DNA of 55,277 bases from Parashewanella curva (GTDB lineage Bacteria > Pseudomonadota > Gammaproteobacteria > Enterobacterales > Shewanellaceae). Below, piece by piece: positions 8,361-15,776 of the stretch; the stretch's first letter is position 1, and the number at the start of each line of letters is the position of its first letter. The notes beneath the pieces were generated by a model. It saw nothing but the letters and a program-made list of their open reading frames with translations. It made no database searches and was not told the DNA's origin. Position numbers and translations under genes: made by a program. The DNA lies in NCBI RefSeq assembly GCF_003675895.1, contig NZ_ML014754.1, positions 1 to 55,277 on the forward strand, read 5' to 3'.

Positions 8361-9680
8361 ATGACCTCCTCTGCTTTAATTGCTGACTCTGGCATTCAGA
8401 AACGTGCATTAAGTTATGCCATAACCATTCATAAATTATTTTTTGATGTAATGGAGAGCAAGCAACCTGCGGATAATATTCTGGCCAATTATTTTCGTGA
8501 AAATAAGAAGCATGGCTCTAAAGATCGCCGCATTATTCGAGAAACGTTTTTCGGATTATTTCGATGGTGGGGTTGGATACATCAACTGCAACCGACATCT
8601 CAACAAGAGGTTGATTCTAATTGGCTAAAAGCATTGGTGCAAACTGCATCATTTGAGCAGCATGCTTGGCTGCCTATTATTAATGCTTGGGCCGAAGTGT
8701 CAGCCTTGCCTGATTCCACGCTAGAAAAAGCTCGCATTCAAGACTCTCCCTTAAGCTGCGCTAACGTATTTGCAGACAACAACGAGTTACACCTCAATCA
8801 ATTACTTCCAGAATCATTTTGGCAGCACCTTGAGTATAGTACTGAACAAAGTGAATTATTGGCTAATATAATGCAAACACGGCCTCCTATCTGGGCTCGT
8901 TCACAGGGCATAAATCATCAGCAAGCCGTTGACTCACTTATTTCTGAAGGCGTGGATATAATTGATTGTCAATACTTTGCAAATGCGCTCAGCTTAGGTG
9001 AAAAGAGCTTGAACTTGACTCAGTTGACCACCTACAAACAAGGAAAACTTGAAATTCAAGATCTTGCCTCGCAAGTAATTGGCGAGATTTGCCAACCAAA
9101 ACCTAATGAATTGTGGTGGGATACATGCTCTGGCGCTGGGGGCAAAGCATTACAGTTACAATCACTTCGTAATGATAAGGGCAAACTAGTTGCATCAGAT
9201 ATTCGTCTTAATGCTCTATCGGAACTGAAAAAGCGAGCGAATAAAGCTAAGTTTAAAAATATCAAAGTAATGCCTTGGGTAAGCGAGACTCTGCCAGTTT
9301 CATCACGATCTTTTGATGGCGTGCTTGTTGATGCTCCCTGCTCTTGCACAGGCACATGGAGACGTAACCCTGATATGCGTTGGACAGATGATTTAAGTAA
9401 TTTAGATGAAATTACAGGGTTACAATTGGATATACTCACTCGTAGCGCGGAAGCCGTTAAACAAGGTGGTAAATTAGTCTATGCAACTTGCTCTTTACTT
9501 CCACAAGAAAATGAGCAAGTCATAAAAGCTTTCCTTGAGCAAAGCCCCGAATTTGAACTCATCCCCATTGTTCATCCATTTACTCAAGCCGAGCAGGATA
9601 TGGTGACAATCATGCCTTACGAGGCTAACTCTGACGGAATGTTTGTGGTGGTAATGAAACGCCAAACCGAAAAAGCGTGA
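8361..9680 (+). CDS. RsmB/NOP-family RNA (cytosine-C5) methyltransferase
   Basis: A SAM-dependent m5C methyltransferase acting on rRNA or tRNA. The 439 residues comprise an N-terminal helical region (about 10-75, ending RRIIRETFFGLFRWWGW) reminiscent of the NusB-like part of RsmB, and a C-terminal Rossmann methyltransferase domain. Motifs seen are DTCSGAGGKALQL (SAM binding), VDAPCSCTGTWRRNPDMRW with the PC cysteine and YATCSLLPQENEQV with the catalytic TC cysteine. It is a lone gene, flanked upstream by a promoter-sized gap. Classical RsmB sits beside fmt and def, which are absent here, so this is likely a paralogue and I give no symbol. Confidence 0.88.
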   Translation: MTSSALIADSGIQKRALSYAITIHKLFFDVMESKQPADNILANYFRENKKHGSKDRRIIRETFFGLFRWWGWIHQLQPTSQQEVDSNWLKALVQTASFEQHAWLPIINAWAEVSALPDSTLEKARIQDSPLSCANVFADNNELHLNQLLPESFWQHLEYSTEQSELLANIMQTRPPIWARSQGINHQQAVDSLISEGVDIIDCQYFANALSLGEKSLNLTQLTTYKQGKLEIQDLASQVIGEICQPKPNELWWDTCSGAGGKALQLQSLRNDKGKLVASDIRLNALSELKKRANKAKFKNIKVMPWVSETLPVSSRSFDGVLVDAPCSCTGTWRRNPDMRWTDDLSNLDEITGLQLDILTRSAEAVKQGGKLVYATCSLLPQENEQVIKAFLEQSPEFELIPIVHPFTQAEQDMVTIMPYEANSDGMFVVVMKRQTEKA

Positions 9681-9811
9681 TCCTTGTCACGCTAAACTTT
9701 TTTATAAGCCTTATACTAGAGGCGTTATAACCGATCAAAACTAAGGGAAAAACAAACTTAACATGATGTGAGTGATTATACAGACCAGTTCAAAAACTAA
9801 GGTGAATGTAT

Positions 9812-11395
9812 ATGACTTCAAAGCGTAACCAATTAGCCAAGTTTATTATTGCACTTGGCTTTGTCTCAGTATCCGTTTGGGCAAGCCCAAATACATTGCA
9901 ATCAACCACCCTTCAATCAGGTGAGGGCTACCAACTCAAATCCATCACCTTTGCAACATCACTACAGAGCCAACCTCAAACTAACGAGTTTTACTTTATT
10001 ACTTCACCTCAAGGTGCAATAAACGCTAGCATTCAAGCTGGTCTTCCGGCAGAAGAACGTGATGAAGTAATTCAAGAACTTAAACAGGGTTCACTATCAA
10101 CTTGTAACGGTAAGCAACTTTGCCAATCACAAACAAAAGATCCATATAAACTAATAGTCATTGATAAAGGATTAGCTCAATTTGATCCCAATGCTTCTGA
10201 TGAACAAATCAGCCAATACTTAAGTCAACGAGGTCTACTTCATTACCGACAACAGGGACTCGCTGTAGGCAACGCGCAATACAGTTGCAATCATACCACT
10301 CATGATCATAAGTCTTTTAAAAAGCATTTATACTTCCCTATTAGCCACTCGGACTCAGCGAACAAAGGCCCTTTCAAATTTTCGTACGATATTGATGGTA
10401 ATGCAGATGTCAGTGCAAATGCTACTGTAGGTTATGACTTCAAAAGCAAACTTTGTGTGCCATACAAGGTACAAATTACTAACCTTGATGCCCAAGCTGA
10501 CTTCTTGGTAAACGGTAACATTCAGTTGACTGGCCAAGCAGGAGGTTCATTACCTGGAAAAAGTCTAACTATCTTTGACGGAACCATTGCAAACGGTGTG
10601 TTTTCTGTCGGCCCTATCCCTGTTCAATACGATTTCCACCTCCCTTTCACAGCCTCTACAGGTGATCTTGATTACAACCTAACTGGTAAAGTTAGCTTTA
10701 AGAAAGATCTTAATATCACCGGAGACTACCAGTTCACTTGTACGAACTCTTCTTGCAAAAAAATAAAAGGTAATTATTCTGACCATGGTACTTTTGCTTC
10801 AAACAATATTGCTTACCAACTAAAAGCGACGGCTCAAGCAGAGCCAAATTTAGCTATTTCCGTTAAAGCGGGGATTTATGCTGACGCTATTTGGGCTAAA
10901 GTAGGTGCCAAAGGAAAAACGCCTTTAGGTTTTGAAGGTTATATAGGCAATGATTGCGGTAAAGATTCGAATTCTAACTTTGCTCACAAGCTTGGTGACT
11001 CACAATTAGTTAAGCTAGCTGTTGTGAGTGCCAAGGCGAAAGCAAGCGCCTACGCTGAGGGGCATGGATTCAATCACATGGATTGGAACTTATTAGATAC
11101 ACCAACCCTTTACTTTGATTTACTAAACCCTAGCAATGCGTTTTCGCCACTTCTGACCGTATCTTCATCAACTCAAGATGCCACTGTCGATGTAGGTATT
11201 CGTTCATGTGTAACTGATATCGATACAAGTTATCAAAACTTCACATATAACTGGGGGGACGGCTCAACAGGAAAAATCAGTAACGTAGATCAACATCAGA
11301 TCATTAAACACACATACGATAAGCCCGGAACATATACAATGACGGTCACTCATCAAAATGGTGCTGCGACAAGTACTGCAATTACAATTAATTAA
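9812..11395 (+). CDS. Secreted protein with C-terminal PKD-like domain
   Basis: The 527-residue product has a Sec signal peptide (basic start, then LAKFIIALGFVSVSVWA, cleavage near WAS-P). A middle region of beta-rich, Cys-containing sequence (four or more cysteine pairs at about 95-105, 155, 215, 315) is unrecognised. A PKD/immunoglobulin-like domain closes the protein (about 450-527, FTYNWGDGSTGK ... HTYDKPGTYTMTVTH). I chose the second ATG (9812) because AAGG lies 9 nt upstream; the ATG at 9806 is too close to it. There is no sorting motif at the C-terminus. PKD domains are typical of secreted proteases and surface proteins, but no catalytic motif is visible. A hairpin terminator follows. 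Confidence 0.78.
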   Translation: MTSKRNQLAKFIIALGFVSVSVWASPNTLQSTTLQSGEGYQLKSITFATSLQSQPQTNEFYFITSPQGAINASIQAGLPAEERDEVIQELKQGSLSTCNGKQLCQSQTKDPYKLIVIDKGLAQFDPNASDEQISQYLSQRGLLHYRQQGLAVGNAQYSCNHTTHDHKSFKKHLYFPISHSDSANKGPFKFSYDIDGNADVSANATVGYDFKSKLCVPYKVQITNLDAQADFLVNGNIQLTGQAGGSLPGKSLTIFDGTIANGVFSVGPIPVQYDFHLPFTASTGDLDYNLTGKVSFKKDLNITGDYQFTCTNSSCKKIKGNYSDHGTFASNNIAYQLKATAQAEPNLAISVKAGIYADAIWAKVGAKGKTPLGFEGYIGNDCGKDSNSNFAHKLGDSQLVKLAVVSAKAKASAYAEGHGFNHMDWNLLDTPTLYFDLLNPSNAFSPLLTVSSSTQDATVDVGIRSCVTDIDTSYQNFTYNWGDGSTGKISNVDQHQIIKHTYDKPGTYTMTVTHQNGAATSTAITIN

Positions 11396-11419
11396 TCGTA
11401 TTTAAACGTTACTGCGTAT

Positions 11420-11457
11420 AAACTAGCTCAGTCTATTTTCAATGAGCTAGTTTATTT
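11420..11457 (+). terminator. Terminator hairpin immediately before the glutathione peroxidase start
   Basis: Eleven-bp arms (11420-11430 and 11443-11453) are followed by ATTTT. It ends the PKD-protein transcript. It also finishes five nucleotides before the next ATG, so it overlaps the place where that gene's ribosome site should be. Confidence 0.7.
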
Positions 11458-11458
11458 T

Positions 11459-11941
11459 ATGAAATCATCTATTTATCAATTCTCAGCTCCAGATATTACC
11501 GGAAAAGAAGTATCGCTTTCAGATTATTCAAATCAAGTTGTTCTAATCGTTAATACCGCCAGCAAATGTGGGTTTACCTCGCAATATCAAGGTTTGGAAT
11601 CTCTCTATAAACAATTTAAGTCCCAAGGTTTTACTGTGTTAGGGTTTCCATGCAACCAGTTTGCCCAGCAAGAAAAAGGTTCAGAATCTGAAATCGCAGA
11701 ATTTTGCGAACTGAACTTTGGAGTAACCTTTCCGCTTTTTTCGAAAGTTGACGTCAACGGAGAAAATGCACACCCTCTGTTCCAATTTATAAAAAAAGAA
11801 GCGAAAGGTTTGTTGGGTACAGAGAAAATAAAATGGAATTTCACTAAATTTTTAGTGAACAAGCAAGGCAAAGTAATTAAGCGTTATGCTCCTGCAACCA
11901 AGCCAGATCAGCTCATTGATGACATAAAAGCATTACTGTAG
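11459..11941 (+). CDS. Glutathione peroxidase family protein
   Basis: A thiol peroxidase that reduces hydrogen peroxide and lipid hydroperoxides with glutathione or thioredoxin. The 160 residues are the usual length of the bacterial form. The family tetrad is visible: cysteine (in place of selenocysteine) in [12 protein letters not shown], glutamine in [12 protein letters not shown], and tryptophan/asparagine in [11 protein letters not shown] second cysteine in [15 protein letters not shown] fits the atypical two-cysteine, thioredoxin-dependent type. Its start lies against a terminator hairpin with no clear ribosome site, which could make translation dependent on that structure. No partner gene is adjacent. 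Confidence 0.92.
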   Translation: MKSSIYQFSAPDITGKEVSLSDYSNQVVLIVNTASKCGFTSQYQGLESLYKQFKSQGFTVLGFPCNQFAQQEKGSESEIAEFCELNFGVTFPLFSKVDVNGENAHPLFQFIKKEAKGLLGTEKIKWNFTKFLVNKQGKVIKRYAPATKPDQLIDDIKALL

Positions 11942-12106
11942 AACCCAAGACAAAATAAATTAATTTTTTTTACTTTTTTTGGGAACCTTTCTAAAAAGGT
12001 CCGGTCTTATTTAGTGAACAGATTATTTACACTGGTTAAATGCATTGTTTGTTCATCATCATTCTCCCTTTATTGATATTATTTATCAAAATCCGAATTT
12101 GGATAG

Positions 12107-12131
12107 GCGACCTAAATAGGTCGCTTTTTTT
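12107..12131 (+). terminator. Strong rho-independent terminator
   Basis: An 8-bp perfect stem (12107-12114 with 12117-12124) is followed by a seven-T run. It lies about 165 nt after the glutathione peroxidase stop, a long way for a simple 3' end. A weaker hairpin, GGAACCTTT...AAAGGTCC, lies at about 11981-12003 between them. Confidence 0.8.
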
Positions 12132-12157
12132 ATGTCCATTTAAAAGTTGCAAGATCA

Positions 12158-12183
12158 AAAAAAGCCTCACAAGGAGGCTTTTT
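12158..12183 (-). terminator. Terminator of pstS
   Basis: A hairpin with arms AAGCCTC (12162-12168) and GAGGCTT (12174-12180), extended by A:T pairs, reads as GC stem plus T-run on the minus strand. It lies about 20 nt beyond the pstS stop. The T-run on the plus strand suggests it works both ways. Confidence 0.82.
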
Positions 12184-12203
12184 AATCATTTGACAGCTTG
12201 GTT

Positions 12204-13172
12204 TTATTTGATACCCAGTTTCTTTAGATCTTGCATAACAACAGCATTTGGAACAGAAACATAACCATCTTTATCTACTACTTTCTGACCTTGCTTAGAA
12301 AGGATGTAACGTAAAAACTCACGCTGCATTGGTTCTAATGGCTTATTTGGGTGCTTATTTACATAAAGATATAGGTAACGTGATAGTGGGTAAGTACCGT
12401 TTCCTGCATTTTCAGAAGTCGCTGCAACATAACGGTTACCACGCTTAGAAATCGCTACCGCTTTAACACCAGCAGTCTTATAACCGATACCGGAATAGCC
12501 AACAGCATTAAGTGATTGTGATACAGATTGAACAACTGAAGCTGAACCAGGTTGCTCGTTCACATTTGGCTTAAAGTCACCACGGCACAATGCTTTTTTC
12601 TTAAAGTAACCGTACGTACCTGATACTGAGTTACGACCGTACAGCTGAATGTCTTTACCAGCCCATGAACCTTTTAATCCTAGGTCCCCCCAACGTTTAA
12701 CATCAGAGCCACCGCAACGGTGAGTGCTGGAGAAAATACCATCTAATTGCTCAATGCTTAATCCTTTAATTGGATTATCTTTATGAACAAATACCGCTAA
12801 TGCATCGATAGCTACACGAACAGGTGTTGGCTTATAACCATATTTTTTCTCAAAAGATTCTTCTTCGTTTGGACGCATTTTACGGCTCATTGGACCAAAT
12901 TGAGAAGTTCCTTCAGTCAAAGCTGGTGGTGCAGTAGAAGAACCAGCAGCTTGAATTTGAATATTTACGTTAGGGTAAACCTCTTGGAACTCTTCAGCCC
13001 AAAGAGTCATCATATTCGCCAAGGTATCAGAACCAACAGAAGATAGGTTGCCTGAAACACCACTGGTTTTTTGATACGTAGGTAATTTTGGATCGATAGC
13101 TGCAGTAGCAGCAACAGAGAATAGTCCAGCGGCAGTTAAAGTCATTGCGCCGACAAGCCTTGTCAGTTTCAT
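12204..13172 (-). CDS. pstS: PstS: phosphate-binding protein of the Pst ABC transporter
   Basis: A periplasmic phosphate-binding protein for high-affinity uptake. The 322 residues start with a Sec signal peptide ([25 protein letters not shown]). Phosphate-ligand segments visible are GSDTLANMM, the [14 protein letters not shown] loop, and [12 protein letters not shown]. Two cysteines (HRCGGSD and ALCRGD) could form a disulfide. The start is the ATG at 13172, with GGAG about 7 nt upstream; the longer frame begins at a TTG overlapping that site. pstCAB and phoU are not downstream, so either they lie elsewhere or this is a stand-alone copy. A near-consensus Pho box lies about 82 nt upstream, and phoR lies beyond it. 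Confidence 0.94.
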   Translation of the reverse strand: MKLTRLVGAMTLTAAGLFSVAATAAIDPKLPTYQKTSGVSGNLSSVGSDTLANMMTLWAEEFQEVYPNVNIQIQAAGSSTAPPALTEGTSQFGPMSRKMRPNEEESFEKKYGYKPTPVRVAIDALAVFVHKDNPIKGLSIEQLDGIFSSTHRCGGSDVKRWGDLGLKGSWAGKDIQLYGRNSVSGTYGYFKKKALCRGDFKPNVNEQPGSASVVQSVSQSLNAVGYSGIGYKTAGVKAVAISKRGNRYVAATSENAGNGTYPLSRYLYLYVNKHPNKPLEPMQREFLRYILSKQGQKVVDKDGYVSVPNAVVMQDLKKLGIK

Positions 13173-13253
13173 GTTTTGCTCCAATTTAATCTAGCTTGTT
13201 GTCTAAAACAGTGTCAGTATCTGTTGAAAGCGTGACAAATATATTACTCGTAT

Positions 13254-13271
13254 ATTACAGATGCATTACAA
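13254..13271 (-). promoter_or_regulatory. Candidate Pho box upstream of pstS
   Basis: On the minus strand TTGTAATGCATCTGTAAT is two 7-bp half-sites spaced 11 bp apart, as PhoB requires. It agrees with the enterobacterial consensus CTGTCATAAATCTGTCAT at 13 of 18 positions by eye. It lies 82 nt upstream of the pstS ATG, between pstS and phoR. Confidence 0.55.
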
Positions 13272-13289
13272 TCTTTCAGATTTAAGACA

Positions 13290-14588
13290 TTAATGTTTCA
13301 ATTCAATAAGATGTTGAGGGATCACAAAACTGAAGCGACTCCCCTTACCTCTTTCGCTTTCAACTTTTAGCTCACTATGATGGTGACTAAGCGCATGTTT
13401 TACTATCGACAATCCTAACCCTGTTCCACCAGTTTGCCTTGAGCGGGCATCATCAACACGATAAAAGCGCTCTGTTAGTCTCGCAATATGTTGTGGTTCT
13501 ATCCCCAAACCAGTATCAGTAACGCTAAACTCCGCACCTGTTGGTACTTTCTTCCAACTAACATGAACACTCCCGCCAGGCTCGGTATATCGAATTGCAT
13601 TAGATATTAAGTTAATGCAAGCACTTCTAAGCTGTAATTCATTACCATGAGGTTCTACATCGAGATCACTGTCAAATGTAACTGTGTACTCTCCTCTCGC
13701 TAGTGCTTGAGCTTCTTCTTCAAGAGAAGTTAGGAGTGCTTTGATATTTACTGTGTTTTGTAAATCAATTTCCGTTGCATCTTCGATTTTTGATAACACT
13801 AGTAACTGCTCAACCATGGACTTCATTCGTTCCGACTGTTGACTCATTAAACTCAAACTGCGTTGATTAAAGTCATCAGCAGGCATGGTTTCTTGCATCA
13901 TTTCTAAATAGCCTTGAATCACTGTTAACGGCGTTTTCAGCTCATGGGAAACATTAGCAACAAACTCTTTTCTCATGCCTTCTAAGTTTCTTATTCGAGT
14001 TATGTCTCTAGCAATAAGAAGCAATTGTCTATCGCCATAACTGATCAGTCTGATTTCCAATAACCTCTGTTCAGAAACCGGAGATGCCAGTTCAAGTGGA
14101 TCACCAAAATTTGCTTTTCGAAGATACGCGATAAAATCAGGGTGGCGGATCAAATTATCAATTCTTTGACCATTATCCTGAGGCCATACCAACCCTAAAT
14201 TGAGTTGGGCTAACTTATTACACCAAAGAATACTTAGTTCAGAGTCCAATACCACAGCAGCATCAGGTAACGCTTCAGCCCCCTGTCTAAACCTCGCTAA
14301 CAAAGCAGCTAGTTGCCCTATTCGACGACGGTTTTTCCCTTGCAAGCGATAAATGCCGTTAAATACACCTTCCCAAGTACCACTTCCTTGAGGTGGCGTT
14401 AATCGACGGTCTACCCACAGCCAGTAATTTAAGCGACTTAGCTGGCGATAGTTCCAAACAAGGATACCTATAGCACCAATAAATAAAAGTAGAATGACCT
14501 CTTGAAATATGATCCCTATTACGCCAAAAATTAGGAAATAGACAATTAAGCGGGTTAACAACCGATATCCTGAATAAGACTCGTACAT
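13290..14588 (-). CDS. phoR: PhoR: phosphate-regulon sensor histidine kinase
   Basis: The inner-membrane histidine kinase that phosphorylates PhoB when phosphate is scarce. The 432 residues match PhoR. Two close membrane segments (about 11-28 and 30-47) with almost no periplasmic loop are typical of PhoR, which senses through PstSCAB-PhoU. They are followed by a PAS domain (about 100-195), the dimerisation/phosphoacceptor domain with FVANVSHELKTPL (phospho-histidine 215), and an ATPase domain with N box NLISNAIRYT, G1 DTGLGI and G2 GGTGLGLSIVKH. It is downstream of phoB on the same strand with a 201-nt gap that contains a terminator-like hairpin. Confidence 0.95.
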   Translation of the reverse strand: MYESYSGYRLLTRLIVYFLIFGVIGIIFQEVILLLFIGAIGILVWNYRQLSRLNYWLWVDRRLTPPQGSGTWEGVFNGIYRLQGKNRRRIGQLAALLARFRQGAEALPDAAVVLDSELSILWCNKLAQLNLGLVWPQDNGQRIDNLIRHPDFIAYLRKANFGDPLELASPVSEQRLLEIRLISYGDRQLLLIARDITRIRNLEGMRKEFVANVSHELKTPLTVIQGYLEMMQETMPADDFNQRSLSLMSQQSERMKSMVEQLLVLSKIEDATEIDLQNTVNIKALLTSLEEEAQALARGEYTVTFDSDLDVEPHGNELQLRSACINLISNAIRYTEPGGSVHVSWKKVPTGAEFSVTDTGLGIEPQHIARLTERFYRVDDARSRQTGGTGLGLSIVKHALSHHHSELKVESERGKGSRFSFVIPQHLIELKH

Positions 14589-14681
14589 ATATTTGTCCGT
14601 TTATTGCTTTATGCAAACTGCTTCTTTAGTCACTCTTGCTCTATGGAGCCAGATACTGCTTATGCTTATGATTATCAATCC

Positions 14682-14723
14682 AAAAAAAAACTGTTTTCTT
14701 GACCGTTAAATCATAGAAAACAG
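14682..14723 (-). terminator. Intercistronic terminator between phoB and phoR
   Basis: Read on the minus strand, a 9-bp stem (CTGTTTTCT and its complement, 14715-14723 with 14691-14699) has a 15-nt loop and is followed by nine T residues. It would end or reduce transcription after phoB, so phoR may be expressed at a lower level or from its own promoter. Confidence 0.7.
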
Positions 14724-14789
14724 CTTTGATACCCAATAAATTAGGTGTAGACCACTTTATACACGAATTGCGTTTGAGTCACTAGAATT

Positions 14790-15479
14790 TTACATTCTGG
14801 CTGAAAAACGATATCCCGCACCGCGAACAGTTTGAATTAATCTGTCATGCCCAGAAGGTTCAACAGCTTTTCTAAGGCGACGAATATGTACATCGACAGT
14901 TCTGTCTTCAACGTACACATTGGTTCCCCAAACATTATCAAGCAACTGCTCACGGCTATATACCCGCTCTGGATGTGTCATGAAAAAGTGCAGTAAGCGA
15001 AACTCTGTTGGTCCCATATCCAATACTTGCTCACCAACAGTTACACGATGACTAATAGGGTCTAAAGTCAGACCTTGAACATCAATGGTCTCTTCGAGTC
15101 GAGTTGGAGCCGTTCTTCTTAATACGGCTTTAATACGAGCGGTTAACTCTTTGGGTGAAAATGGCTTAGTCATATAGTCATCAGCCCCAACTTCTAGGCC
15201 TTTTACCATATCTTCTTCTTCACCGCGCGCAGTAAGCATTATGATTGGGATTTGGCGGGTAAATTCATCTTGTCTCATATGTTTAGCAAATTGGATTCCG
15301 TTTCCACCAGGAAACATCCAATCAAGCAATACAAGATCAGGGAAAGGCTCTTGTAACGCAGATACAGCAGAGTCATAGTCGGCAGCTGATATTGTGCTGA
15401 ACCCATGTTGTTCAAGTACAAAGGTCAACATTTCCCTGATGGCCAATTCATCTTCTACGATCAAAATCCTTGCTGTCAT
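14790..15479 (-). CDS. phoB: PhoB: phosphate-regulon response regulator
   Basis: An OmpR-family transcription activator of phosphate-starvation genes. The 229 residues are standard. The receiver domain has the acidic pocket VEDE near residue 9 and phospho-aspartate 53 in [10 protein letters not shown], with [10 protein letters not shown] and KPFSPKEL (conserved Thr and Lys). The winged-helix domain follows (about 130-227), with [30 protein letters not shown] and the recognition-helix and wing region VRGAGYRF. It is transcribed first, ahead of phoR. The 297-bp divergent region to the J-domain/ankyrin gene is its promoter; I found no convincing Pho box there with 11-bp spacing. Confidence 0.96.
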   Translation of the reverse strand: MTARILIVEDELAIREMLTFVLEQHGFSTISAADYDSAVSALQEPFPDLVLLDWMFPGGNGIQFAKHMRQDEFTRQIPIIMLTARGEEEDMVKGLEVGADDYMTKPFSPKELTARIKAVLRRTAPTRLEETIDVQGLTLDPISHRVTVGEQVLDMGPTEFRLLHFFMTHPERVYSREQLLDNVWGTNVYVEDRTVDVHIRRLRKAVEPSGHDRLIQTVRGAGYRFSARM

Positions 15480-15776
15480 AACCGAATCTCTATTTTATAG
15501 TGTTCATTCCATTTGCTCGTCAAACTCGTTCAATTATTGCTTTTAGAGGATTAGAGCAGAGGTACTAAATTTGTGGTTATATTAAATGTAATTAATATTA
15601 CAGAATTATGAACGTTAAACACAAGCCTGTTATAAATGATAGTTTTTTATGACGAACAAAGAGACTTAACGGCGTAGCCATCATTATATGGAAAGCAAAT
15701 TAAACAACATTTAACATATAAAAACAATATTTTACCCTATACTTGCAATACAACAAACGAAGTAGTGCAGTTTAAT

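Noticed and set aside
15640-15665. Pho-box-like TCATAAAA...ATCAT before phoB
   Set aside because: The half-sites are 13 bp apart instead of 11.
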